A stretch of 7,306 nt of DNA from M55B112 sp040880545 (GCA_040880545.1 JBBDIE010000031.1:1-7306); one strand, 5' to 3'; counted from the stretch's first letter, positions 1 to 6,331 are shown. A program made the numbers and translations. Notes: generated by a model not told the origin, from the letters alone.

Positions 1-2
1 AT

Positions 3-202
3 TCAACAATTGAAAGAATAAAATATTACCATGGTGATTACGAAGAAGATTCCACCGCTATGGGAAGTAAAAAATATCACTATATCCAGCTATAATAACT
101 AAGGGTGAGAATCATGTCTTTATTGACAGAGCCGGAAACTGGAACAAGTTCTTGGTAATTAAGAAAGTCTTAGAAATAGAGCAACATCCTAGAAAACTTT
201 AG
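3..202 (+). pseudogene. 3' end of an unrecognised gene, cut by the window edge and possibly frameshifted
   Basis: Two protein-like stretches follow each other in different frames. Frame 3 is open from the window edge to a TAA at 93-95 (residues include IKYYHGDYEED and GSKKYHYIQL). Frame 2 is open from 71 to a TAG at 200-202 (GENHVFIDRAGNWNKFLVIK, then KVLEIEQHPRKL). A single frame change near 71-92 would join them into one C-terminus. A good terminator begins 8 nt after the second stop, which supports a real + strand gene ending at 202. I do not recognise the family. Alternatives are a sequencing indel, a genuinely decayed gene, or a gene ending at 95 followed by non-coding DNA. Confidence 0.3.
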
Positions 203-209
203 ATAAACA

Positions 210-235
210 AAAAGCCTCGGGTAACCGGGGTTTTT
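210..235. terminator. Intrinsic terminator between convergent genes
   Basis: The arms are AAAAGCCTCGG (210-220) and CCGGGGTTTTT (225-235) around a GTAA loop, with two G.U pairs in the + strand RNA. The A-run on the left and T-run on the right let it work in both directions. The + strand version is better paired; the - strand version has C-A mismatches in place of the wobbles. It lies directly after the toxin stop codon on the - strand and 8 nt after the stop of the left-edge + strand gene, so it probably ends both transcripts. Confidence 0.75.
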
Positions 236-570
236 CACTTAATAAGCCCTGCTTTTTTGAGCAGTTCAATGATTTGTTCTTTGGAAATGTTTTCAAGTTG
301 GCTTTTATCGTAGATATAAACGAGATAAACCTCGTTATCTTCGGTTACCAGGTAAGTGATCACCCTTGCGCCTCCGGACTTACCTTTTCCTTTAGAAGAT
401 ATGGCCATGCGGATTTTATGAATCCCCTGGCCAAGGCTAATGCCGGAATCCGGTTTTTCTTTCAGCACAAGGATCAGATCCTGGAGGTCGGATTTTAGTG
501 AAGGGTGCTTTTTAGATAGCTTCTTGACAAACTTCTTAAAGTCGGGGGTTGGGTAAACGCTATAGCTCAT
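235..570 (-). CDS. RelE/ParE-superfamily toxin, HigB2-like (COG4737 type)
   Basis: This 111-aa basic protein is the likely toxin of a type II toxin-antitoxin pair. It resembles HigB2-type RelE toxins, which cut mRNA on the ribosome. The diagnostic stretch is residues 52-73, a KIRMA core, a lysine/glycine-rich SKGKGKSGGAR loop and a following beta strand, then the strand VYLVYIYDKS (81-90) and a C-terminal helix. Lys and Arg residues in and around the loop are the usual RNA-contacting residues of the family. The ATG (568-570) overlaps the end of the upstream antitoxin ORF by 11 nt, which implies translational coupling and one transcript. The stop runs straight into the terminator at 210-235. 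The toxin family is fairly certain; RNase activity is inferred from the family, since ParE-like gyrase poisons share the fold. Confidence 0.85.
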   Translation of the reverse strand: MSYSVYPTPDFKKFVKKLSKKHPSLKSDLQDLILVLKEKPDSGISLGQGIHKIRMAISSKGKGKSGGARVITYLVTEDNEVYLVYIYDKSQLENISKEQIIELLKKAGLIK

Positions 571-760
571 TTAAGAAATCTTCAGCGGATTGTTTTTCAA
601 TTTTTCCTTCCTGCATAAGCTTAACCTGGTTCAGGCTATGCTGCAGTTCGCTAAGTGCCTTTTTATCCACTTCCGTTACTTCCACGTAATCCAGGGTTTT
701 AATGAACTCCAGGAAAGTATGAAATTTGTTGTCCTTTATATTTAATGTAATTTGTTTCAT
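560..760 (-). CDS. Small antitoxin of the RelE/HigB2-like module
   Basis: This 66-aa protein is called an antitoxin because of its position: first gene of the pair, 11-nt overlap with the toxin, shared promoter. The N-terminus (MKQITLNIKDNKFHTFLEFI) looks like a beta strand and helix. The C-terminal half (about residues 32-66) is a charged predicted helix that could wrap the toxin. It is typical of small antitoxins common in Bacteroidota. I see no helix-turn-helix, unlike HigA partners of classical HigB2 toxins, so any DNA-binding autoregulation would need the N-terminal part. The start is the ATG at 758-760, with an AT-rich leader and no clear Shine-Dalgarno sequence. The protein alone would not reveal its function. 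Confidence 0.75.
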   Translation of the reverse strand: MKQITLNIKDNKFHTFLEFIKTLDYVEVTEVDKKALSELQHSLNQVKLMQEGKIEKQSAEDFLNEL

Positions 761-789
761 GTCAATTTTAGTTTATCACTTTCTACATG

Positions 790-821
790 CAAAGATAGTT
801 AAAAGCTGAAACCCTGTCAAT
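790..821 (-). promoter_or_regulatory. Bacteroidota-type promoter of the toxin-antitoxin operon
   Basis: On the - strand the sequence reads ATTG (818-821), a 20-bp spacer, then TATCTTTG (790-797), an exact match to the Bacteroidota -7 element TAnnTTTG at the usual spacing from a -33 TTG. A start site a few bases downstream would give a leader of roughly 25 nt before the antitoxin ATG at 760. It also supports assigning the genome to the Bacteroidota. Confidence 0.65.
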
Positions 822-912
822 TGAAAAAGAAAAATCACTACCTTAGAGGTTATTGAAAGTTCTTTGAATTGGGTTGGATCCTGGCCATTGAAAAATACAT
901 AGAAAATCCCTG

Positions 913-930
913 ATCCGATCGCTATCGGAT
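913..930 (-). terminator. Perfect hairpin downstream of the YghO-like gene, weak terminator candidate
   Basis: ATCCGAT (913-919) and ATCGGAT (924-930) form a perfect 7-bp stem around CGCT. It lies 36 nt beyond the stop codon of the - strand gene at 967. On the - strand it is followed by CAGGGATTTTC, so the T-run is short and displaced. It could end transcription weakly or protect the 3' end of the mRNA. Nothing else is apparent in the 206 bases between the two - strand units apart from the toxin-antitoxin promoter. Confidence 0.35.
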
Positions 931-966
931 TTGGGTTTACCGGTATAGCTACATGATGTACATCCC

Positions 967-2094
967 CTATCTCACGCCCATCTTAAATATTCTATACCGC
1001 TTGTATACCTCCCCACCCATATATTCCATCTCCGCCCTCACTTTTACATTGGTTTCCATCTCCAGGTGACTGTCCATGTGGGTCTTTCCTGCCTTCCGCG
1101 CCGAATCGAGCATGGCGCTACCCAGGAGGGTGTCCAGCCCTTTGTTCTGGTAATCCGGTCTAACCGCACCCAGGAGGAGGTTAAGTTGCCGGGCTCTCCT
1201 TCCCGAAAGCAATACCGGGATAAATCCAATGGGGTACAGGTATCCCCTCGATTTTTTGATCCCCTTGCTGATATCGGGCATGCCGATCACAAAAGCCACC
1301 GGCTGTTGCTCTCCGTTTTCGATCACTTTTATAAAATGGGGATCAAGAACCAGGATGTACCGGTTGGCGAAATCATCCATCTCCGCGGGGGAAAATGGTG
1401 TGAAGCCATAGATACTGGTAAAGGTATCGTTCACCAATCCCAGGATTGGCCGGATGTAGGGTTTGAGCTGTTTGCGGGTGGTGAATTCAATTAATTTTAG
1501 CTCGGGGTTATTCCTTCGTGCACGTTCTGCAATTTTCAGGTATAGTTCCGGGGTCTCCTCAGGTACCGGAACGTTGTACACAACCAGGTCCAGTTCCTTC
1601 TTAAATCCCAGCCGGTTCAGATGGTCAACGATGTATCTGAAATTACAGTGAGAGGCGATCACCATGGGTTCATCGAAACCTTCCACCAGGTAGCCCTGCG
1701 GATCTTTGTCTGAAAAAGCCAGCGGCCCCACAAGCATATCAGTTCCGTGCCTTTTTGCCCACGCCTTAACTTCGTTTATCAGCGCCTCGATAACCTCCCC
1801 GTCATCCCAGGCTTCCAGGAAATTAAACCGTGCATTGTTTTCGTTCTTCTGCACGTTGTAACTGCGATGGATAATTCCCATGATCCGGCCCTCCAGCTTC
1901 CTGCCACGGTATGCCAGCAACATGATGGTTTCGCAATGGTCGAATGATTTGTTCTTCTTCTTGTTAAAGAATACCCACTCGTCGCTGTATAATGGCGGGA
2001 TCCAGTTCTTATGTGCACTGTGTATCTTTGACGGAAGGTGGATGAACTTCCTTAAATCACGTCGCGACCGGACGGTCCGGATAGTAATAGGCAT
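967..2094 (-). CDS. YghO-like protein with C-terminal GNAT-type acetyltransferase fold
   Basis: This protein is 375 aa from the chosen start and resembles the YghO family (GNAT-related, function unknown) found across bacteria. Family marks are the N-terminal MPITIRTVRSRRDLRKFIHL, the WIPPLYSDE block (residues 31-39), the central GPLAFSDKDPQGYLVEGFDE segment, and near the C-terminus VRPDYQNKGLD (311-321), the probable acetyl-CoA-binding loop, followed by the MEYMGG and YKRYRIFK ending. The reading frame opens further upstream, to an ATG at 2154, but the extra 20 residues are not typical of the family and would lie upstream of a possible -7-like TATTTTG (2121-2127, - strand), so I use the ATG at 2092-2094. 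There is no Shine-Dalgarno sequence. The gene stands alone and points away from the glycyl radical operon, so context gives no function. The substrate is unknown. Confidence 0.8.
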   Translation of the reverse strand: MPITIRTVRSRRDLRKFIHLPSKIHSAHKNWIPPLYSDEWVFFNKKKNKSFDHCETIMLLAYRGRKLEGRIMGIIHRSYNVQKNENNARFNFLEAWDDGEVIEALINEVKAWAKRHGTDMLVGPLAFSDKDPQGYLVEGFDEPMVIASHCNFRYIVDHLNRLGFKKELDLVVYNVPVPEETPELYLKIAERARRNNPELKLIEFTTRKQLKPYIRPILGLVNDTFTSIYGFTPFSPAEMDDFANRYILVLDPHFIKVIENGEQQPVAFVIGMPDISKGIKKSRGYLYPIGFIPVLLSGRRARQLNLLLGAVRPDYQNKGLDTLLGSAMLDSARKAGKTHMDSHLEMETNVKVRAEMEYMGGEVYKRYRIFKMGVR

Positions 2095-2246
2095 AGGGTT
2101 TGATAAATGATTCAGACAGGCAAAATAGTGTTTTTTTTTGAGAGTAGCTGACAATCTGTGTCACGGTATTCCGAACCCGAATCCTGAAATGTGCATGGTA
2201 ACCAAATGATACAAGCGGTACAGGTTTCATTTTTGATGATTTTTTC

Positions 2247-2254
2247 TACTTTTA
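2247..2254 (+). promoter_or_regulatory. Possible -7 element for the glycyl radical operon
   Basis: TACTTTTA matches 7 of 8 positions of TAnnTTTG, with TTTC at 2225-2228 as a poor -33 element 18 bp upstream. Transcription from here would give a leader of about 165 nt before the activase ATG at 2429, including all three hairpins. The match is weak and the region is AT-rich, so chance is a real possibility. Confidence 0.25.
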
Positions 2255-2291
2255 GGGTATGAAAACAAGTCATTTTATCCCGCTTCATACC

Positions 2292-2375
2292 TGGAACGGT
2301 CTGGGACTGTTCCAATGCCTGATGATTTAACTGTTGGATAACAGGAAGATGTGTAAAGGATTTTCTGCTTTACAC
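2292..2375 (+). promoter_or_regulatory. Three consecutive hairpins in the presumed leader of the glycyl radical operon
   Basis: Hairpin 1 pairs TGGAACGGTC (2292-2301) with GACTGTTCCA (2305-2314) around TGG: 10 bp with one G.U pair that exists only in the + strand RNA. Hairpin 2 pairs CTGTT (2331-2335) with AACAG (2340-2344) around GGAT. Hairpin 3 pairs GTGTAAAG (2351-2358) with CTTTACAC (2368-2375), a perfect 8-bp inverted repeat with a 9-nt loop, 53 nt before the activase ATG. There is no T-run after any of them, so none is a plain terminator. Hairpin 3 could equally be a double-stranded operator. The pairing is seen directly; the regulatory role is inferred. I do not recognise a known riboswitch. 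Confidence 0.45.
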
Positions 2376-2428
2376 TGCGTTTGCGATTGCACAAAGGAAG
2401 TCCAGTTATTTCAATCCACCGTTTATTT

Positions 2429-3223
2429 ATGCCTTTTATATTCGACATAAAAAGATTTGCGCTCCACGACGGTCCCGGTATCCGAACCACCGTATTTTTC
2501 AAGGGCTGTCCCCTCCATTGTCTCTGGTGCCACAATCCGGAGAGCCACTCCACGATGCCCGAATCCTATCGTACCAACAGGAACGTAGACGGAAAAGAAG
2601 TCAGCATGGCCCGCATTTACGGGAAGAAGGTTGGGTCGGATGCGTTATTGGGAGAGCTGATGCGGGACATGGTTTTCTTTGAGGAATCGGGCGGGGGCGT
2701 AACCTTGTCGGGCGGTGAACCGTTGATGCAACACGATTCAGTGATCCGTCTTTTGGTTGAATTAGGGAAGAAGGGGATACACCGTGCCGTTGACACTTCA
2801 GGATATTCATCCACCGAACATCTGCTCATGGTGGCCGAACACACCGACCTGTTTCTCTACGACCTTAAAATAATGGATCCGTTGGAACATAAAAAATACA
2901 CAGGCGTGGATAACCGACTGATCCTTGAGAATGCCGATATTCTGCTAAAATTGGGCAACAGGGTGGTATTCAGGATACCGGTCATCCCCGGTATCAATGA
3001 TACCGATGAAGAACTGGCCGCCTTTAAGAAGTTCCTGACATTGCGAAGGAAGATGTTCATGGAAGTAAACTTGTTACCTTACCACAGGACCGGTTCCGGG
3101 AAATACCGCCGCATGGACCTGGAATACGAAGGGGAAGGAATTGAAGAACCTTCTGCGACAAAAATGAACCACTTGAAAACAGCGTTTGAAAACTGCGGAA
3201 TTAACGTTTCCGTTGGTGGATAA
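2429..3223 (+). CDS. Glycyl-radical-enzyme activating enzyme (radical SAM), HypE-like, without ferredoxin insertion
   Basis: This 264-aa cytosolic enzyme would use a [4Fe-4S] cluster and S-adenosylmethionine to abstract a hydrogen from the glycine of the enzyme encoded next (Gly763). The N-terminus has the signature RFALHDGPGIRTTVFFKGC followed by the cluster motif CxxxCxxC (Cys27, Cys31, Cys34), with CLWCHNPES. SAM-binding and barrel motifs follow: SGGGVTLSGGEP (87-98), DTSGY (122-126), YDLK (144-147), RIPVIPGIND (182-191) and LLPYHRTGSGKY (215-226). The frame extends 16 codons upstream to a TTG, but the ATG at 2429 places the family N-terminus correctly. Relatives that activate HypD-type enzymes usually carry a cysteine-rich two-cluster insertion after CHNPES; here the segment 39-67 has 29 residues and no cysteine, so it resembles pyruvate formate-lyase activase (PflA). 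The target is inferred from adjacency. Confidence 0.92.
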   Translation: MPFIFDIKRFALHDGPGIRTTVFFKGCPLHCLWCHNPESHSTMPESYRTNRNVDGKEVSMARIYGKKVGSDALLGELMRDMVFFEESGGGVTLSGGEPLMQHDSVIRLLVELGKKGIHRAVDTSGYSSTEHLLMVAEHTDLFLYDLKIMDPLEHKKYTGVDNRLILENADILLKLGNRVVFRIPVIPGINDTDEELAAFKKFLTLRRKMFMEVNLLPYHRTGSGKYRRMDLEYEGEGIEEPSATKMNHLKTAFENCGINVSVGG

Positions 3224-3233
3224 ATTGGAAATT

Positions 3234-5597
3234 ATGCTGACCCCAAGAATTATTGAATTGAGAAACAGAAGCCTGGATGCGGTCTGCCGGATCGATGCAG
3301 AAAGGGCGGTGCTTGTAACTGATTTTTACAGGAACACCAGGCTGGAAAGCTATTCTGTGCCTGTTCAGCGGGCGCTGGCATTTGAACATATCTTCAATAA
3401 TAAAAAACTATTTGTAGGCGAAGGTGAACTCATTATCGGTGAACGGGGTACTGCCCCGAAAGCGACGCCCACCTATCCGGAAATTTGTATTCACTCCCTG
3501 GAGGACCTCTATATACTGGATAGCCGTGAAAAGGTTTCATTTAAGGTGGATGCGGTAACCAGGCAGCAATACGAAAAAGTGATCATCCCTTTCTGGACCG
3601 GTAAAACTCAGCGTGAGAGGTTGTTCGGGGCCATGGACCAGGCATGGATCGACGCATATAAGGCCGGGGTGTTCACCGAGTTCCAGGAGCAACGTGCCCC
3701 CGGCCATACGGTGTTGGGAAACAAGATCTATGAAAAAGGGTTGCTGGATCTGATCCGGGAGATTGAGGGTAACATACAGGAAATCAATGAACTGTACGAC
3801 AAGGTGTCTATGCAGCATAAAGCGGAGTGGAAGGCAATGATCATCTCCGCCCGCACCATGATCATGTATGCAAGGAGAAATGCCGAATACCTGGTGAAAC
3901 TGGCATCGGGGGAGAAGGACCCAAAGCGGAAGGAGGAATTGGTTTCCATGGCAAAGATATGTATCCGTGTGCCGGCCCACGCTCCGGAAACCCTGCATGA
4001 GGCACTTCAATATTACTGGTTTGTTCACCTGGGGGTGATCAGTGAACTGAATCCATGGGACTCCTTCAACCCGGGCCGGCTGGACCAGCATCTCTATCCC
4101 TTTTATAAAAGAGATATTGAAGGGGGAAGGCTGACTGTTGAGGGCGCCAGGGAACTATTGCAGGCATTCTGGATCAAATTCAACAACCATCCGTCACCGC
4201 CAAAGATCGGGGTAACGGCTGAAGAGAGCAGCACCTATACCGATTTCTGCCTGATCAACCTGGGGGGAATGAGACCGGACGGAAGTAATGCAGTGAATGA
4301 GTTAAGTTACCTGTTACTGGATGTCATTGAGGAGATGCGTCTGGTACAGCCCTCTTCCATGATCCAGGTCTGTACGAAGACTCCCGACAGTTTCATCGAC
4401 AGGGCCATTGAAATCGTGAAGACTGGGTTTGGTCAGCCTTCCATATTTAATTCCGATGCCATTGTACAGGAACTGTTGTACCAGGGGAAAGCACTTGCAG
4501 ATGCCCGGAACGGCGGGGCCTCGGGATGTGTGGAGACCGGGGCATTTGGTACGGAGGCCTGGTTTCTTACCGGTTATTTCAACCTGGTGAAAGTGCTGGA
4601 ACTGACCATGCATAACGGGATTGATCCGCGAAGCGGGAAGCGGGTAGGATTGGAGACCGGTGAAGTGAAAAAATTTACCTCTTTTGACCTGCTGCGTGAC
4701 GCTTTTGTGAAACAGCTTAATTATTTAATCGACGTGAAGATCCGGGGAAACCTGGAAATTGAGCGACTCTATGCAGAACACCTAGCGGTACCTTTTCTCT
4801 CCCTTTTCATCGACGACTGTATCGCGAAAGGAAAAGACTACAACGCGGGCGGGGCCCGGTACAATACAAGCTACATTCAGGGGGTGGGACTTGGCTCGGT
4901 TACCGATATATTTTCAGCGCTTAAATACCATATCTACGACCAAAAAACGATCTCTATGGAGACACTCCGGGAAATCCTGGATATTGACTTTGCCGGGTAC
5001 GAGGAGTTCAGGGCAGAACTGGTTTACAATACCCCCAAATACGGAAACGACGACGATTACGCGGATGAACATGCTGTATGGGTATTTAACCGGTTTTTTG
5101 ATGCCGTAAACGGCAGGCCCAACCACAGGGGAGGGACCACGCGGATCAATATGCTGCCCACCACCTCCCATGTCTATTTTGGCAGTGTCACCGGGGCAAC
5201 CCCCGATGGTCGCCATGCCGGGGAACCACTGTCGGAAGGAATATCCCCCTTCCGCGGGATGGATACCAACGGGCCCACTGCTGTGCTGAATTCAGCCGCC
5301 AGGATCGATCACCTGAAAACAGGTGGGACCCTGCTGAACCAGAAATTCACACCAGGGTTTTTTAAGGATGAGAAGGCGATCCAAAAAATCAGGCAGATGG
5401 TCAGGGGATACTTCAAAATGGACGGCCACCATATCCAGTTCAATGTTGTTTCAGCAGATACGCTCAGGGACGCCCAGAAGTACCCAGAGAAATACCGGGA
5501 CCTGATTGTACGGGTAGCCGGTTACAGCGATTATTTCAACGATCTGGGTAAAGCGCTCCAGAATGAAATTATCCAGCGAACCGAACAGGATCTGTAA
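3234..5597 (+). CDS. hypD: Glycyl radical enzyme, probable trans-4-hydroxy-L-proline dehydratase (HypD)
   Basis: This 787-aa protein has a pyruvate-formate-lyase-type barrel with the thiyl cysteine Cys432 in GASGCVETG and the radical Gly763 in RVAGYSDYF near the C-terminus. It probably dehydrates trans-4-hydroxy-L-proline to pyrroline-5-carboxylate. From memory, C. difficile HypD (789 aa) uses His160, Asp278, Ser334, Asp339, Phe340, Cys434, Glu436, Tyr450, Thr645 and Gly765; every one is present here two residues lower (His158, Asp276, Ser332, Asp337, Phe338, Cys432, Glu434, Tyr448, Thr643, Gly763). Shared blocks include FTEFQEQRAPGHTV, KYGNDDDYADE and the EIIQRTEQ C-terminus. A TTG start at 3186 would overlap the activase; the ATG at 3234, 10 nt after its stop, fits better. 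No P5C reductase lies nearby. Alternatives are a dehydratase for another hydroxyproline isomer or an uncharacterised close relative. Hydroxyphenylacetate decarboxylase is longer and needs a small subunit, absent here. Confidence 0.85.
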   Translation: MLTPRIIELRNRSLDAVCRIDAERAVLVTDFYRNTRLESYSVPVQRALAFEHIFNNKKLFVGEGELIIGERGTAPKATPTYPEICIHSLEDLYILDSREKVSFKVDAVTRQQYEKVIIPFWTGKTQRERLFGAMDQAWIDAYKAGVFTEFQEQRAPGHTVLGNKIYEKGLLDLIREIEGNIQEINELYDKVSMQHKAEWKAMIISARTMIMYARRNAEYLVKLASGEKDPKRKEELVSMAKICIRVPAHAPETLHEALQYYWFVHLGVISELNPWDSFNPGRLDQHLYPFYKRDIEGGRLTVEGARELLQAFWIKFNNHPSPPKIGVTAEESSTYTDFCLINLGGMRPDGSNAVNELSYLLLDVIEEMRLVQPSSMIQVCTKTPDSFIDRAIEIVKTGFGQPSIFNSDAIVQELLYQGKALADARNGGASGCVETGAFGTEAWFLTGYFNLVKVLELTMHNGIDPRSGKRVGLETGEVKKFTSFDLLRDAFVKQLNYLIDVKIRGNLEIERLYAEHLAVPFLSLFIDDCIAKGKDYNAGGARYNTSYIQGVGLGSVTDIFSALKYHIYDQKTISMETLREILDIDFAGYEEFRAELVYNTPKYGNDDDYADEHAVWVFNRFFDAVNGRPNHRGGTTRINMLPTTSHVYFGSVTGATPDGRHAGEPLSEGISPFRGMDTNGPTAVLNSAARIDHLKTGGTLLNQKFTPGFFKDEKAIQKIRQMVRGYFKMDGHHIQFNVVSADTLRDAQKYPEKYRDLIVRVAGYSDYFNDLGKALQNEIIQRTEQDL

Positions 5598-5706
5598 AGG
5601 TAGGGGTTGTTGATAAAAACTCTCAAATCTTTCATCTTTTCCCGATCACCCATGATTATTTTTTATAATTTTATTCTGTTTTTTTAAATCTCTAAAAATT
5701 AAAATT
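5598..5706. other. AT-rich spacer between the glycyl radical operon and the lipoprotein gene
   Basis: These 109 bases hold no convincing terminator hairpin after hypD. The right part (5659-5706) is almost pure A and T, with -7-like strings such as TAATTTTA (5666-5673) but no clear -33 partner. The last bases, TCTAAAAATTAAAATT before the ATG, are the A-rich, unstructured leader typical of Bacteroidota genes. A separate promoter for the lipoprotein gene is likely but cannot be pinned down. Confidence 0.3.
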
Positions 5707-6159
5707 ATGCACCTTAGAACAATTATTCTAATTGGAACCGTTTTCTTTCTCTTTACGGGCTGTACTGCAGTTAATAAGAGTATGCGCGAGCCAAACAGCC
5801 GTCTGGAACTTGAACTGAGTGATTTTACACTCTCTGAACAAGTTGCAGCGGAGGCTACATCAACCAAGATCGTTGGGATCGACTGGCAACGTCTGTTCAA
5901 ACAAGAGACCGGAACAGTCCAGGGATCCAGCTCTATTCAGATCAATGCTGCAAACATTCCTGTTATTGGAAATTATCTGGTGGACCAGACGGCAAATTAC
6001 GCGCTCTATGAGTTAATGGTGAATAACCCCAATTACGATGTGGTTATCTATCCGCAGTATGAGACAACCATTGAAAAACCAATTCTGGGTATTGGTTTTA
6101 TCATTAAAACAACCACGGTTAAGACTACTGCAAGGCTTGGTAAACTTAAGTCTGAGTAG
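5707..6159 (+). CDS. Small lipoprotein of unknown function
   Basis: This 150-aa protein starts with a signal peptide: Arg4, a hydrophobic core (residues 6-16) and the lipobox FTGC with Cys19 as the lipidated residue. It should therefore be processed by signal peptidase II and anchored to a membrane facing the periplasm or cell surface. The mature part (about 132 residues) has no further transmembrane segment and alternates beta-like strands. Recognisable stretches are LELELSDFTLSEQVAAEATS, KIVGIDWQRLF, a small-residue-rich segment ending in NIPVIGNYLVDQTANYALYE, and YDVVIYPQYETT. It resembles hypothetical lipoproteins of similar length common in Bacteroidota, but I know no function for them. 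The 109-bp gap and AT-rich leader suggest transcription independent of the hypD operon. The start is the only ATG that gives a complete signal peptide. Confidence 0.8.
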   Translation: MHLRTIILIGTVFFLFTGCTAVNKSMREPNSRLELELSDFTLSEQVAAEATSTKIVGIDWQRLFKQETGTVQGSSSIQINAANIPVIGNYLVDQTANYALYELMVNNPNYDVVIYPQYETTIEKPILGIGFIIKTTTVKTTARLGKLKSE

Positions 6160-6256
6160 CGGCTGTTTCTAATAACCAATATCGGCGTTATGCTCGTCGG
6201 GAAATTGCTCATTTACCAAAGTAAACGCTGCATTTCCCGACTTGCTTCACCGCTAC
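6156..6256. repeat. Nested palindromic intergenic element, about 100 bp
   Basis: Three inverted repeats share nearly one centre. The outer arms are GTAGCGG (6156-6162) and CCGCTAC (6250-6256). The middle arms are GTCGGGAAAT (6196-6205) and ATTTCCCGAC (6232-6241), extended by two pairs with a one-base bulge. The inner hairpin is TTTAC (6212-6216) and GTAAA (6221-6225) around CAAA. The left outer arm overlaps the lipoprotein stop codon. The architecture resembles integron attC-like or REP/MITE-like palindromes of intergenic regions, but the usual terminal core sites are not clear, so the class is left open. There is no T-run, so it is not a standard terminator. Confidence 0.5.
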
Positions 6257-6315
6257 AGCTAAGGCGCACGTGGTCGTAAGCTTAGATCTTGAACATAATA
6301 ATCCTGCCTCTCTAA

Positions 6316-6331
6316 TTCATTGACAGAGTCT
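6316..6331 (+). repeat. Left copy of an imperfect inverted repeat flanking the PaiA-like gene
   Basis: TTCATTGACAGAGTCT here is the reverse complement, at 15 of 16 positions, of AGAGTCTGTCAATGAA at 6904-6919. The copy overlaps the candidate promoter's TTGACA. Confidence 0.5.

Noticed and set aside
938..945. TACCGGTA palindrome and CCACGTGG at 7254-7261 as operator sites
   Set aside because: Short palindromes of this length are expected by chance and neither sits at a recognisable promoter.
1066..1494. 142-codon open frame on the + strand opposite the YghO-like gene
   Set aside because: Antisense shadow of a conserved - strand gene, with no recognisable motif and no initiation signal.
2381..2428. 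Upstream TTG start for the activase
   Set aside because: Family members begin just before the IKRFALHDGPG motif, which fits the ATG at 2429.
3186..3233. Upstream TTG start for the glycyl radical enzyme, overlapping the activase
   Set aside because: TTG is a rare start, the extra 16 residues are not part of the family N-terminus, and an ATG lies 10 nt after the activase stop.
3537..4091. 184-codon open frame on the - strand inside the glycyl radical enzyme gene
   Set aside because: It lies wholly within a confidently identified + strand gene; its translation has no recognisable domain and is a shadow of that gene's codon use.
3234..5597. 4-hydroxyphenylacetate decarboxylase, choline TMA-lyase or pyruvate formate-lyase
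   Set aside because: The decarboxylase is about 900 residues and needs a small iron-sulfur subunit, absent here. Pyruvate formate-lyase has adjacent active-site cysteines, whereas this protein has GCVE. Choline TMA-lyase is longer, and this sequence fits the HypD residue pattern throughout.
6156..6285. Bona fide integron attC site
   Set aside because: The nested palindrome is suggestive, but I could not find both terminal core sites in the correct order, and no integrase is present.
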